Assembly (NCBI RefSeq): GCF_016587415.1
Contig: NZ_BNJI01000001.1
Coordinates: 1-64,000, forward strand
Source of the DNA: Ktedonobacter sp. SOSP1-85
GTDB lineage: Bacteria; Chloroflexota; Ktedonobacteria; Ktedonobacterales; Ktedonobacteraceae
Direction: 5' to 3'
DNA length: 64,000 nt
This document shows, piece by piece, positions 45,474-55,828 of this stretch (position 1 is the stretch's first letter; each line of letters begins with the position of its first letter). The notes under the pieces were generated by a model, which saw only the letters and a program-made list of their open reading frames with translations, was not told the origin of the DNA and made no database searches. A program made the position numbers and the translations under genes.

Positions 45474-45702
45474 GATTCCAACCTCAATACTGACTGCTTA
45501 TTCTGTGCTGTGGATGTCATTATAGCATGGGAGCAAACCACGAGAAGCTGTGTCTTCTGACAGGATATTCTGACATGTTAAAACCTGCATGTTGAGAAAC
45601 GCTGTAAGGACTGACGATGCGTCCGCCGTGCCAACCCGCTACACTCAGGATGGAGTGAAACATTCCCTCTCCCAGTAACAAACAAGGAGTCAGTGATTTA
45701 AG
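45474..45702. promoter_or_regulatory. Divergent regulatory region between the two-component and ABC operons
   Basis: 229 bp. A partial direct repeat (tctgacaggata, tctgacatgtta, 45555-45580) is a candidate site for the response regulator. The ribosome site aaggag lies ~13 bp before ATG 45703, rather far. Confidence 0.4.
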
Positions 45703-46479
45703 ATGCGAACGCCAGTCAAAAACGCTGAAAAGCCGCGCTTTCTTATCGAAGCTAGAGCGGTGTGCAAAAAATACGATACCGGCAACGTAAAGGTCACAGC
45801 GCTCAAAGAGGTCAGCCTGGACATACGACCAGGAGAAGTCGTAGCGATTATGGGACCGAGCGGTTGCGGCAAAACCACCCTGCTCAACTGCCTGAGCGGG
45901 CTGGACAGCGTTACCTCCGGCACCATTCAGATAGCAGGACAGGATATTCACAATCTCTCCGATCGCGCCTTGACGGCCTTCAGGGCACATGCAATGGGCT
46001 TTATCTTCCAGACCTACAATCTACTCCCGGTGCTCACAGCCCTGGAAAATGTGGAACTGCCCTTACTGGTCAGCGGCGTGCACCCGAAGGAGGCGCGTGA
46101 ACGAGCCTGGGACAGCCTGGAGCACGTCGGCCTGGAAGAGTGGGCACGACATCGCCCGGCAGAACTCTCCGGGGGACAGCAGCAGCGTGTCACCATCGCT
46201 CGTGCGCTCGCCACGCGGCCCTCAATCGTCTGGGCTGACGAGCCAACCGGAGCGCTCGATAGCAAGACCAGTCAGGAGATCATCGACTTAATGCTGCAGT
46301 TAAATCGTGAACACCAACTTACCTTTGTCTGGGTAACCCATGCCCTGGAAGTAGCTCAGCAGGCCCAGCGACTCATTCTGATGCGCGATGGTCAGATCGT
46401 AGAGGACCAGGCGCTCGTCTCCTCGCCGCATCATGTCAGTGCGGAACATATCGATAGCTCAGCACGCATCTCCTCGTAG
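45703..46479 (+). CDS. ABC transporter ATP-binding protein (MacB/LolD/BceA type)
   Basis: 258 aa with Walker A IMGPSGCGKTTLLNCLSGLD, Q-loop GFIFQTYNLLPVLTALENVE, signature LSGGQQQRVTIARAL, Walker B IVWADEPTGALDS and H-loop FVWVTHALEV. VARAL..TRPSIVWADEPTGALD is typical of the macrolide/peptide-exporter or lipoprotein-release subfamily. It drives the FtsX-type permease encoded 12 bp downstream. The 30-residue N-terminal extension is slightly longer than usual. Confidence 0.95.
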   Translation: MRTPVKNAEKPRFLIEARAVCKKYDTGNVKVTALKEVSLDIRPGEVVAIMGPSGCGKTTLLNCLSGLDSVTSGTIQIAGQDIHNLSDRALTAFRAHAMGFIFQTYNLLPVLTALENVELPLLVSGVHPKEARERAWDSLEHVGLEEWARHRPAELSGGQQQRVTIARALATRPSIVWADEPTGALDSKTSQEIIDLMLQLNREHQLTFVWVTHALEVAQQAQRLILMRDGQIVEDQALVSSPHHVSAEHIDSSARISS

Positions 46480-46491
46480 AAAGGATGTACG

Positions 46492-49400
46492 ATGAAGCCA
46501 ATTGTCTTTGGGCCAACTACAGAATTGGCGATGATAGCCGTTACGGCGCTGCTCCTGCTGATCATCATAGGCCTGGGAATTCGGCAGCGCTTGCTGCTCC
46601 AGATCGGGCTGCGCAATATGCTGCGCCGACGCAAGCAGAGTGCCCTGCTTATGAGTGGCCTGGTTCTCTCTTCAGCCTTTATTACTGCTTCGCTGGGACT
46701 CAACGACAGCCTCACCAACGCCTCCAATGTGCGGTTGCTCAACAGCCTTGGCAGCCTCGATGAGACCATTACCGGCACATTTAACGCTGAACAGAGCGCG
46801 AGCTATCTGGCCATGATCAGACAAAATCAGCATGTGCGGGCCGCCACCGGGCTGCTGGAAAGCTACCAAACAACTACGATCGCCTCGCCACTCACCGGCT
46901 TTTCGCAGGACCACCTGAACGTCATTGCCGTGCCAAAAGACTTTGACCAGGTGTTCGGACAGGCCAAAGACAGCACTGGGCGACCAGTGCGCTTCGCCGA
47001 TCTGCAAGACGGCGACATCTATCTAGGTGCGACACTGGCACAGAACTTCGCGGCCAATGTCGACGATCAACTCACGCTCACGCTTTCAGGGAGACGAGTA
47101 ACCGGAAGGGTACGAGCCATCCTTGGCAGCGATATAGCGCTGAACGCGAACGATATTCTCCTTGGCAATCCCAACCTGATCGTTATGCCTCTCTCCTCTT
47201 ATCAGCAGATAACGCAGCAAAGCGGGACGGTCAATACACTTGCAATCAGAAACGTTAACCAGGCCAGCGACAGTCCCCAGATGTCGCGTTTTTTACAGCA
47301 GCTTTTCCACGTGCGGGATGATACCTGGAAGAAGCTCACTAGCACACCCAACTATATCACACGCCAGTTACATGTTCTCAATCCCGACCTTATCTACTAC
47401 CTGGGACCTCAATCCTTCACGAATGGCCTCGGCGCGCAGGGAGCGCTCCAGTTTACGCAGCTCGTACCGGCTCTGACAATTCTGCTCGTCGGAACAGGAA
47501 TGCTGCTACTAGCATTACAGTTCATCCTGCTGGCTACCGAGCGCCGCACCGAATTGGGAATCAGCCGTGCTCTGGGCTTTCAGCGTTCGCACGTTGTACA
47601 GTCCCTGCTCATCGAGGGAGGCGGCTATGGACTGATAGCGTCCTTGCTTGGAGTACTGGTTGGCAGTGGACTTGTAGCGTTGGAATTGCTGTTGCTTTCC
47701 GCCATCCCTTTGCAAACCACCAATCTGGAATCGACATCGACGACAAGCATGCACCTCTCGCTTCAGGTATGGATCGATTGGCACAGTCTGCTGCTCTCCT
47801 TCTGTCTGAGCATCCTGACCACCATCGTCGTAGTAGGGTGTACGGCAACCTGGATCAGCCACACGAACATTGTCACCGCTATCCGCAATCTGGACGAGCC
47901 AGCGAAGAACCAGCGACCACTTCTGCGAGAGATACAGGCCATGCTGAAACCAACCGGTACTTCGGCCTGGGAGCGTCTGGGTAGATGTGGTATGACCCTG
48001 GGAGCGCTGCTTCTTGGCCTCTTCACACGGGGTCCGCTCTGCTTACTGATGGCGGGATTGCTACTGTGGGTCGCAACTCTCCCTAACCTGGGGTGGATCA
48101 GCCAGGTAGGAATGGCCCTGGCCATTGCGGCAACCGGTTTGATATTGGGCTGGCTGGTGCGCAGCGTACTCAGTGCGCTCAAGGTGCCTTCAAATGTGCT
48201 GGCATCGCGGCTGAGCCTCAGCCTGATCGGCATAGGCTGGCTAGCATATAGTATACAGCCCGGTGGAGCACTGTTCACGATTTTCCAGCCCACCACAGGC
48301 ACAATGCTTTTCAGGAATGCTGGCTCAAACAGTCTGAGCACAAGTGCTTTGACTATCGTGCTCACTAATTTGCTGCTGGTAGTCGGGGCAGTCGTACTGA
48401 TAATGGCGAATGGAGATGTTCTGGTAACGATGATCACGGCGTTGACTTCACGCATACGCGGCCTGGCCTCAATCAGCCGCACAAGCCTCGTTTATACGCT
48501 CACCTATCGCTTCCGTACGACCGTTACGGTTTCACTACTAGGTATGATTGTATTCCTCATTATGCTGGTTGTCACGATTAATGTTGGTTCCATTCAGCAG
48601 GCAGATGTTGCCACAACAACAGGAGGGTTTCAACTGCAGGTCAACACGCAGGCGCTACCGGCAAATTTTTCACAGCAAATCCAGGCCAACAGGACACTTG
48701 AGCGAGACATTCAAGAGAGCGTCACGATCCACACGATGAATAATTCAACAAACAAACTCAACGTCCTGCAAAAGCAATTGCTGCTGCCTAGTCAGCAACC
48801 TTACTCTCTAGAGGCCACTCTGGCAGGTATGAGCGATAACTTCTTCAGCGATACTAAAATGCCGCTGCAAGCACGCGCGCAGGGTTATGGCTCCAATAGT
48901 GCTGTATGGGATGCCGTACGGACGCATCCAGGCTACGCTGTCTGGCGCTATGAGACGACTGTAACGGGCCTCAATCCCAATCAGGGCAACTTCCAGCCCT
49001 TCACTATTCAGGTACCCGATAGCTCTGGCCACACTCACACCTTACGCATCATTGGTATCGTCTCTGCGACAACGAACTGGCCCTACCTCTACGTCTCTGA
49101 GCGCACGCTGGCGGACATTTATGGGGCGAATCCGCAGCTAACCAACCACTACAGCTGTCTGCTGCGTCTCAGAACTGGTGTGAGCGAGGAGCGGGCCACA
49201 CAGGATCTTATGCACGCTTTTGGCTTGACCTATAACCTTCAGGTGCAATCTCTCACCTCCAGCATCCAAACAGCCACGCAGTCCCATCTGACCGTTTTCT
49301 ATAGCTGCTACCTGACCCTGGGACTGATCTTTGGCACGCTGGCGCTGGGCGTCATCATGAGCAGGGCCGTAATTGAGCGGCGCCAGCACATAGGGATGAT

Positions 49401-49671
49401 GCGCGCATTTGGCTTCTCGCGTGGACTGGTGATGATGTCGTTCCTGCTAGAAGCAGGCTTTATTGTCACACTCAGCCTGCTCGTCGGAACCGCGCTGGCC
49501 ATCTGGTCCGCCTACAAGATTACCAACACCCAGAGCGCGGATTTTTCGGTTCCGCTGTCGCTGATCGCGCTCATTCTGCTGGGTTGCTACCTGATCGCCT
49601 TTGCCGCGACGGCCATCCCGGCCCGACAGGCGGCACGAGTCTATCCTTCCGAGGCGCTGCGCTACGAGTAA
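46492..49671 (+). CDS. FtsX/MacB-type ABC permease, large
   Basis: 1059 aa. The first TM segment lies near residues 13-30, then the GLRNMLRRRKQSALLMSGLV motif. An external domain (~60-320) follows. Three TM helices lie around 325-450 with the FtsX signature RRTELGISRALGFQRSHVVQ, more helices from ~490-700, a second external domain (~740-930), and a final FtsX block RRQHIGMMRAFGFSRGLVMM with ARVYPSEALRYE at the end. Two FtsX modules in one chain match permeases of envelope-stress and antimicrobial-peptide efflux or lipid/protein release systems. Substrate unknown. The gene is intact and translated close behind the ATPase. Confidence 0.94.
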   Translation: MKPIVFGPTTELAMIAVTALLLLIIIGLGIRQRLLLQIGLRNMLRRRKQSALLMSGLVLSSAFITASLGLNDSLTNASNVRLLNSLGSLDETITGTFNAEQSASYLAMIRQNQHVRAATGLLESYQTTTIASPLTGFSQDHLNVIAVPKDFDQVFGQAKDSTGRPVRFADLQDGDIYLGATLAQNFAANVDDQLTLTLSGRRVTGRVRAILGSDIALNANDILLGNPNLIVMPLSSYQQITQQSGTVNTLAIRNVNQASDSPQMSRFLQQLFHVRDDTWKKLTSTPNYITRQLHVLNPDLIYYLGPQSFTNGLGAQGALQFTQLVPALTILLVGTGMLLLALQFILLATERRTELGISRALGFQRSHVVQSLLIEGGGYGLIASLLGVLVGSGLVALELLLLSAIPLQTTNLESTSTTSMHLSLQVWIDWHSLLLSFCLSILTTIVVVGCTATWISHTNIVTAIRNLDEPAKNQRPLLREIQAMLKPTGTSAWERLGRCGMTLGALLLGLFTRGPLCLLMAGLLLWVATLPNLGWISQVGMALAIAATGLILGWLVRSVLSALKVPSNVLASRLSLSLIGIGWLAYSIQPGGALFTIFQPTTGTMLFRNAGSNSLSTSALTIVLTNLLLVVGAVVLIMANGDVLVTMITALTSRIRGLASISRTSLVYTLTYRFRTTVTVSLLGMIVFLIMLVVTINVGSIQQADVATTTGGFQLQVNTQALPANFSQQIQANRTLERDIQESVTIHTMNNSTNKLNVLQKQLLLPSQQPYSLEATLAGMSDNFFSDTKMPLQARAQGYGSNSAVWDAVRTHPGYAVWRYETTVTGLNPNQGNFQPFTIQVPDSSGHTHTLRIIGIVSATTNWPYLYVSERTLADIYGANPQLTNHYSCLLRLRTGVSEERATQDLMHAFGLTYNLQVQSLTSSIQTATQSHLTVFYSCYLTLGLIFGTLALGVIMSRAVIERRQHIGMMRAFGFSRGLVMMSFLLEAGFIVTLSLLVGTALAIWSAYKITNTQSADFSVPLSLIALILLGCYLIAFAATAIPARQAARVYPSEALRYE

Positions 49672-49707
49672 ATGATGCGCACTCTATAGCAAGGAAAGGG
49701 AACATCT

Positions 49708-50379
49708 ATGGCACACAAAAAATATAAGTGTAAAGTTGAGCCACAGCGGATAAATAAAGAGGTACTGCAACAGAATCCCCCGACGACAAAGAAACCAGAA
49801 GGAGCGACACGCAATCCTGCCAGAAACCGTCGCAGGAGAGCTTCAAATAGAGATGTCTCGTCGCTTCTGCTAACGCTGGGCGGCCTGTTCGTGGTCGGTC
49901 TACTGCTCATCTTCGGCTTTCGATTCTTTTCGCACATGAGCGACGCTTCCTCAACCAACACCAACACATCAAATAATGCGAACAATGGCAAGGCGAAGAG
50001 CATGCCGACAATGGATGCCAGCACCAAACCGGACTCACCCTGGCTCAAACAGGACTTTATCGCGACGGTGAGCAGTAAGATTGCCACTTCGCTCCATCTT
50101 TCAACCGAGCAATTGACAACGAAGCTGCAGTCAAATATGCAAATCAGCGCTATCGCGGCCCAACAGGGCTTCTCCGCCGATCAACTGCATAGCTTTGAGC
50201 TTGACGCGATGCAGGCGGGGCTGGATAAGCTGGTCAGCACGAACCAGATGACGCAGGAAATGGCGGATAGCGCTATGCAGCATTTCCGCAAACGCGATCC
50301 GCAGCAACTCAATAACGATTTTACCTATTCGCTGGGAGGAACCATTTCCAAGGATAATCTGCCCGCCACATCAAACTGA
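49708..50379 (+). CDS. Small single-pass membrane protein of the ABC operon
   Basis: 223 aa. A basic cytoplasmic tail (NPARNRRRRASNRD) leads to a TM helix near residues 52-72 (LTLGGLFVVGLLLIFGFRFF), then an Asn/Thr-rich linker and an outer helical domain (LHLSTEQLTTKLQSNMQISA, ITQQ-like repeats, ADSAMQHFRKRDPQQLNNDF). I know no named family. Position, 36 bp after the permease with aaggaaagg before ATG, suggests an accessory or sensing subunit. The Tn3-type hairpin follows 14 bp downstream and may end the operon. Confidence 0.85.
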   Translation: MAHKKYKCKVEPQRINKEVLQQNPPTTKKPEGATRNPARNRRRRASNRDVSSLLLTLGGLFVVGLLLIFGFRFFSHMSDASSTNTNTSNNANNGKAKSMPTMDASTKPDSPWLKQDFIATVSSKIATSLHLSTEQLTTKLQSNMQISAIAAQQGFSADQLHSFELDAMQAGLDKLVSTNQMTQEMADSAMQHFRKRDPQQLNNDFTYSLGGTISKDNLPATSN

Positions 50380-50393
50380 GATCTCGTCATAGA

Positions 50394-50450
50394 GGGGTCA
50401 GCGCATCCAAATCTTAGCGTACAGTTTTCAGGTTTGGATGCGCTGACCCC
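50394..50450. mobile_element. Tn3-family terminal repeat with a fold-back arm
   Basis: Read on the minus strand, 50450-50413 starts GGGGTCAGCGCATCC and ends ACGCTAAG: 38 bp, the length and end pattern of Tn3-family inverted repeats. The first 18 bp are repeated inverted at 50394-50411, giving a 57-bp fold-back. It may also act as a terminator for the operon ending at 50379. Confidence 0.6.
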
Positions 50451-50590
50451 TACCATGCTCCATGAGCCACCGGGAGCATGTTCCTGAGATAACTCTAGGA
50501 TCCTGGCGAAAATGGGGTTTGCCCACCGTTGGAACAGAAAGTTGGAATAGCAAAACAGCCCAAAAGAACTATGCTTTTCCCAACAACATA

Positions 50591-52060
50591 TTAGAAAAGC
50601 TCTTCAGAAGAAGAGGTCAGGGGACAAAGGGGACGGCGGTGACCTTGAGCCACTCTTTCTGGAAGCACGAAATGATAGGTGCCGTGGACATTGATATGCT
50701 GGAAGCGAAGCGGAGCAAGCCGCTCCACATCCTCTGATCGAACCTCTTGCCCACTGTTGCGCAGTTTATCCAACGCATCTTGTACGTACCAGGTGTTCCA
50801 CAAAACGATCATATTGACAACCAGCCCGAGCGCACCTAACTGGTCCTCCTGACCCTGGCGATAGCGCTGCCGAAGCTCTCCTCGCTGTCCATGAAAGACA
50901 TGACGAGCGACACTATGGCGTCCCTCTCCGCGATTCAACTGCGTTTGAATACGTCGGCGATAATAGTCATCGTCAATATAGTTGAGTAAATGAAGCGTTT
51001 TTGGAATGCGGCCGAGCTCTGTAATAGCACGTCCCAGCGTTGTCGGGCGCCCTCCCCGCTGTAATGCCTGCACAAGCGTGGAGGCATGGATCGTTCCCAC
51101 TTTGAGAGATCCAGCGGCACGCAGCATATCATCCCAGTTGGTGGTGATGATATTCGTATTAATCCTGTGCCGCGCCAAACTATTCAAGGGACCATAATCG
51201 GCAGTTGGGTCTATACGCCAGAAGCGAGCTTCTTTCAACTCAGCAAGTCTGGGGCTGAACTGATAGCCAAGCAGCCAAAATAGCCCAAACATTAAGTCAC
51301 TGTACGACCCGGAATCGCTCATGATTTCAGTGGGCGTCAGCCCGCTCTCCTGCTCGAGCAAGGCTTCGAGCACGTAGACCGAATCTCGGATCGTGCCTGG
51401 AATGACTAATCCACCCAGGCCCGTAAATTGATCGGAGGTGTAGTTGAGGTAGGTCACGCCTCGTCCTTGTCCAAAGTAGTGTGGGCTAGGGCCAGTATTG
51501 GCGGATCGGATAGGGACCACAAAGCGGATACCATCCACAGAAGCAACGTATCCACCACCCCACATCTGTGCTAACGGGATAGTGCGCTGCGCCTGGACCA
51601 GGCAGGCATTGGCGCGGGTAATGGTTTCGGCACGGACAAAATGATGCCGGACCCAGGATAACCGATCCCGCGTGAGGGCCGGGATTTCTGGCCGAATGAC
51701 TGGCCTCAAGCCGATATTACATGCCTCGGCCAGCAGGACGGCACTCAGGGAAAGGGCAAATCCTCCACGTAGGCACTGCTGTCACTGACATGGGTAAAGT
51801 GGGAGAAAAAGCCCGTCTGTTGTGCCACTTCGAGCATGACTTCTGGTAAATCGACAGGTGGCAAACGTGCTCCGACATACTCCCGCAAACCTCGCAAGCT
51901 CTCCGGCTCCTCCACTCGTTCGAGACGTTCCAGATTGGGAACATCCGCTCCATCCCTCTGCTCAATCTGTAAGGCGGCGTTGCTGGGAACATGGGCTGCC
52001 GTTCGCTGATACGCTTCCTCTACCTGCTGTCCGAGGCTCTCCAGAGCACGTGAGGCTTCT
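50591..52060 (-). pseudogene. tnpA: Tn3-family transposase (TnpA), C-terminal ~480 residues, one frameshift
   Basis: The catalytic half of a DDE_Tnp_Tn3 transposase: LPPVDLPEVMLEVAQQTGFF, a one-base loss in a C run near 51747, then RANACLVQAQRTIPLAQMWG, ASVDGIRFVVP (Asp), IMSDSGSYSDLMFGLFWLLG (Asp) and WNTWYVQDALDKLRNSGQEV with the family end HINVHGTYHFVLPE. About 500 N-terminal residues are missing. Its upstream end is fused in frame with the TnsB remnant near 52060-52090. Not active alone. Confidence 0.85.
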
Positions 52061-53448
52061 CTCTCCCGGCCCAGCGTTTGGCAGATCTGTGCTCGAATCC
52101 CCTCTCTTCCCACCTCCCAGCACCTCGCTCGGCACACAAACCGCTCTCGTACATCTTCCAATGCATTCGCCAGAGGGAGCTCTGGCACATACACCGCAAT
52201 CTCCTCACGATTGGACGGATCATAACGCACCACCACGTCTTCCCCAACATACTCGGCTAATGCCACATCGAAATACCGCTGACCCTGGAACGCAATCCCA
52301 TCTTGCTGGACTCTTCGACGCGTGGAAAACGTCAGCAACAAGACATCAAGGTGTTCTAACGACGGGGGCATCACTGGCACCACCCCTCCTGCCTCCCAGC
52401 GCCGCATCGGGGCCTCTCCTATCCCCTCCTGCACCTGCGTGTGATAGCGCAGAGCGCAACCAGGTCCGAAATATCGCGTCAAATTCCTCTAGCGTCAGAC
52501 ACACCCCTGGTCTGCTCTGCCTGTCACTCTCCGCCTGCAACCGCCAATCCACCCCTCGCGTGCATATCCGGGCAGATCCACTAACAACTCTTGTTCCACC
52601 GTCCGAAAAAAACGCTCGATTTTTCCTCGCCCTCGGGGTCGCCCCTGCTGGGAATAAAGCAACTCAATCTTCAGATCAACCGCCAGGGCTTGCACATGAT
52701 TCGACGTAAAGTCACTGCCATGATCACTATACAGGCTCTCGGGGATCCCGCAGATGGGCCAACGCTCATCACACGCGCGACCAAATCGCTCCCCGTAACG
52801 CCAACGCCGTTTGCGCGGCTGATAACCCTCCCCAACTCAGCCGATATCCGGTAATACAACGACTATAGTCGTCAAGCACGATCGTCAGATACGGTTTGCA
52901 CGCTCTTCCACGCTCGTTCACCAGCCAGATATGCAATCGGCAATGATCCACCTGCCACAACTCGTTGCCTCGACTCGCGCGCAAAACGGGTCAGGACCTC
53001 AAACTGCTCTCGATACGCCTTCGCACCCTCATGCGCCAGCGTCTCCAAGGCTGGCGACATCCTCCTCACAATTCGATACACTTGATCATAGCTCGGCTCC
53101 TTCCATCCCTGTTCCCTGGCCACCCGACACACCTTTCGATACACACTCGTCAGCTGCGGACGTGGTCGGCTCAGATAGAATCCCTCGATCAGCTCGATCT
53201 CCTCCTTTGACAAATCACGACTGTGCCCACGATCTGCTCGTTCCTCTCGCGCCAGGCCCACCAATCCCTGCTCTCGGTAGCGCTTGATCCACCGCTGCAC
53301 CGTCGAGGACGACACTCCATGCGCTCGCGCCACCTCCGCTTGCGACACCCCTTCTTCCACGCATGGCCGAATCTTCGCAAACCGCTCCAATGCGCGGCTC
53401 CCGTTGCCTTTCACTCAACTCCGCACTCGTCTTCGCCTGAGTTCTCAT
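52061..53448 (-). pseudogene. tnsB: TnsB/TniA-like transposase remnant, element copy 3
   Basis: It starts at ATG 53448 (MRTQAKTSAELSERQ). The frame shifts near 53400, then helix-turn-helix RAHGVSSSTVQRWIKRYREQ. The core pieces are NELWQVDHCRLHIWLV (Asp) and, after another shift, CGIPESLYSDHGSDF-like sequence and GRGKIERFFRTVEQELL (Glu). The beta-barrel reads QDGIAFQGQRYFDVALAEYV. At least four frame changes. It lacks the TGA of copy 1. After ERFVCRARCWEVGREG it runs in frame into the Tn3 transposase. No tnsC remains here. Confidence 0.8.
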
Positions 53449-53586
53449 CAGCTTCCTTTCCCTTTCCTTTCTCTCCTGGGTGCTGGCACAAGATAAAAAA
53501 AACCGTCGGGGCAGAGATGCCGACTGAGCCCATGTGGTACACTCTCCAGCAGGAAAGGACTTCAGAAACAGTCAGGAGAGAAGCGC

Positions 53587-54615
53587 ATGAAACCCGCCCG
53601 GACCTATCCTCAAATCACCCGACGATTTTACCGTCCCGAGGTCTATCACTGTGCTGACTGCCAGAAGCGGCTGCAGCGGGCTGTCACCCTGTCGGAGCGG
53701 ACCGTGATCACGTTGCAGGAGGTGATCAAACTGGTGCATGCAGGCTACCGCTGCCCGGATGCACAGTGCGGGGGCCATCAACGGACGTATCGCAGTGTAC
53801 GTGCGGACGCTCTTGCGCTGCCTCGCTTCACCTATGGGATAGATGTGGTCTTGTTGGTGGGGCGACTGCGGCTCACCGAGCACCGAACGGTCGATGAGAT
53901 TCATCGGGAGTTGCTGGCCTGCTTGGCCCCGCTAGGAGTGACGATCGCACGGCGGGAAGTGCTCTATCTCTTTGACGCGTACTGTACGTTGCTTCGGGCA
54001 GCAAGCGCGGTCAACAAGGACCAGGAGTGGTTGACCCAGGTGGAGAAGAACGGGGGCATCATTGTCTCCATCGACGGCATTCAACCAGACAAAGGCAATG
54101 AGACAGTGTACCTGGTCCGCGATGCGCTGACCGGGCGGGTCCTGGTAGCCGAGAATGTGCTCTCCTCGGAGACTGCTGTCATGAAAGCGCTCTTGACTCC
54201 GGTGGTTGAGCTGGGGGTGAAGGTGCTGGGGACGATCAGCGATGCCCAGGAAAGTGAGCTGCTGGCACTCCAGGAGCTCTGGCCGGAGGTACCCCATCAG
54301 GTGTGTCAGTTCCATGCGCTGCGTGATGCCTCCAAGACCGCCTTTGAAGCAGACAAAGCGGCAAAAACGGCGATCCGCAAACGCTTACAGCCGAAGGTTC
54401 GTGAGGTGCGCAAACAGATCAAGAAGGCCCTCGTGAGCGCCTCGCCTCAGGAGGCCGAGCAGTTCCACGTGCTGGATGCGTATGCCACTGGGATCTTGAC
54501 CGCGCTCAATATCGACGGTGTGCAGCCGCTGACTTTTGCGACGGTCGAGGCAAGCCAGATGCTGGAGGAGATCGAAGCCAGTCTCCAGCGGCTGGTAAAA
54601 AAGGGGGCGCCGTGA
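53587..54615 (+). CDS. Two-ORF insertion sequence, transposase part 1
   Basis: 342 aa with a Cys motif (CADCQKRLQRAV, YRCPDAQCGGH) then a DDE start: GGIIVSIDGIQPDKGNETVY (first Asp) and VLGTISDAQESELLALQELW (second Asp) with VCQFHALRDAS. The third acidic residue lies in part 2. The stop at 54615 overlaps the GTG of part 2 by four bases (GTGA), which suits termination-reinitiation or a frameshift to give one product. The element sits between the tnsB remnant and its putative end at 55.4 kb, so it entered that transposon. I cannot name the IS family. Confidence 0.8.
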   Translation: MKPARTYPQITRRFYRPEVYHCADCQKRLQRAVTLSERTVITLQEVIKLVHAGYRCPDAQCGGHQRTYRSVRADALALPRFTYGIDVVLLVGRLRLTEHRTVDEIHRELLACLAPLGVTIARREVLYLFDAYCTLLRAASAVNKDQEWLTQVEKNGGIIVSIDGIQPDKGNETVYLVRDALTGRVLVAENVLSSETAVMKALLTPVVELGVKVLGTISDAQESELLALQELWPEVPHQVCQFHALRDASKTAFEADKAAKTAIRKRLQPKVREVRKQIKKALVSASPQEAEQFHVLDAYATGILTALNIDGVQPLTFATVEASQMLEEIEASLQRLVKKGAP

Positions 54616-55280
54616 GTCGGCGGTGTGAACAGAAGCTCGCCCGTCTGCAGGCAATTGTGACAGAACGGGCAGCCTGGGCAGAGCAACTGACACAGGTCAA
54701 GCGGATGTATGGCTGGCTTTGTGAGGTCGAAGCGATCCTGGCGAAAGAAGCGGCACGCACGCTCGCAGAACCCATGAGCAATGAGAGCGTGGGACGGCGC
54801 CTGGACGCGTGGCGCGAGCAGATGGGCCACCTTGTGGAAACGTTCCCCCTCTCGGAGTTGGAACAGGAGAGCCTACGGGAACTGCTGCAGGTGCTTTCGA
54901 ATCTGCGCCCGTACCTGGCGCAGTGTTATGAGCGGGAGGACTTTCCGCGCACTAACAATGACATGGAGCGCAGCATTCGCGCGCTCAAAACGCAGTATCG
55001 CCGGGTGAGCGGGCGCAAGAATTGGAATGCGTATCTGTTGCGCTATGGGCGCTGTGTGGCCTATGCGGCCTGGTGGGAGCAAGATGAGACCCACCGCCAC
55101 CACTTGCAGCGCCAGATTGCTCAGCTTGACCGGGGCCGGTGGAGAGAACTGCGCCAGCAGACCACCCGTGCCCAGCAGGAGCAGCTCACGCGGTTTCGTT
55201 TCCGTCACAAGCGTTCTTCCGCGCTGGCCTCGCTCGAATCACGCTGGTCGGAGGCTACTCAGTCGGCTTCTTTGCTCTAA
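54612..55280 (+). CDS. Two-ORF insertion sequence, transposase part 2
   Basis: 222 aa. FPRTNNDMERSIRALKTQYR with RRVSGRKNWNAYLLRYGRCV is a classic TNN-D-ME third-acid region of DDE transposases. Long helices before it (SRRCEQKLARLQAIVTERAA) form the insertion domain. Read with part 1 it completes the DDE triad. Both parts look intact, so this is one of the few possibly active elements here. Confidence 0.8.
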   Translation: MSRRCEQKLARLQAIVTERAAWAEQLTQVKRMYGWLCEVEAILAKEAARTLAEPMSNESVGRRLDAWREQMGHLVETFPLSELEQESLRELLQVLSNLRPYLAQCYEREDFPRTNNDMERSIRALKTQYRRVSGRKNWNAYLLRYGRCVAYAAWWEQDETHRHHLQRQIAQLDRGRWRELRQQTTRAQQEQLTRFRFRHKRSSALASLESRWSEATQSASLL

Positions 55281-55286
55281 CGGAAA

Positions 55287-55310
55287 AAAAAGAGCCATTC
55301 CTGTCAATGG
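55287..55310 (+). terminator. Hairpin at the end of the two-ORF element
   Basis: agagccatt/aatggctct flanks cctgtc just after an A-rich run, 8 bp past the stop at 55280. It may be a terminator or part of the IS end. Confidence 0.45.
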
Positions 55311-55828
55311 CTCTAGGACTTCCTAGCATCTACCTCGCAAAAAATTCATTCAAGTATTTCGCACATCTCATACCATATCTTCCCCTCTCTCACGATGCGT
55401 TTTCTTTGCTTCTCTTTTTTGCACGCTTTTTGCTCGATGCACTCTGTCTTTCCCTCCCCTACACTCCTCCTTCACCCCCTGATCTGCCTCTCCTCTTCCT
55501 TTCTTTAACGACTATAAGAAATAGCCCGCCCCAATAAGTCGCAACTATCCCCTTCTTTTTACATACAAATTTACAGATGATACGGCGAGAAGAGACTCTG
55601 CCATGGGGAAGGAAGTTCAGGCCAACAGCTCACCCAGGAGATCCATACCATCAACCTCACTCTCTTGCCCGCGCAAATGCCCCCTCCTACCAGCTCCCGG
55701 CGTTCTCGCGCTCACCAGGAGCGCGCCTCTCGCACACCACCACGACACCATCTCTGAGACTGACGTCATCTTACGTAAGATGGGCGACAACGCACGGTGA
55801 GAACTGATATCTCTCTTTTTCTCCCCAT
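55311..55828. other. Displaced tnsB-side end of element copy 3
   Basis: No gene recognised. 55440-55575 is similar to 6890-7030 upstream of tnsB copy 1 and ends in the same tttaca. A 16-bp palindrome catcttac/gtaagatg lies at about 55764-55779. Confidence 0.45.
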
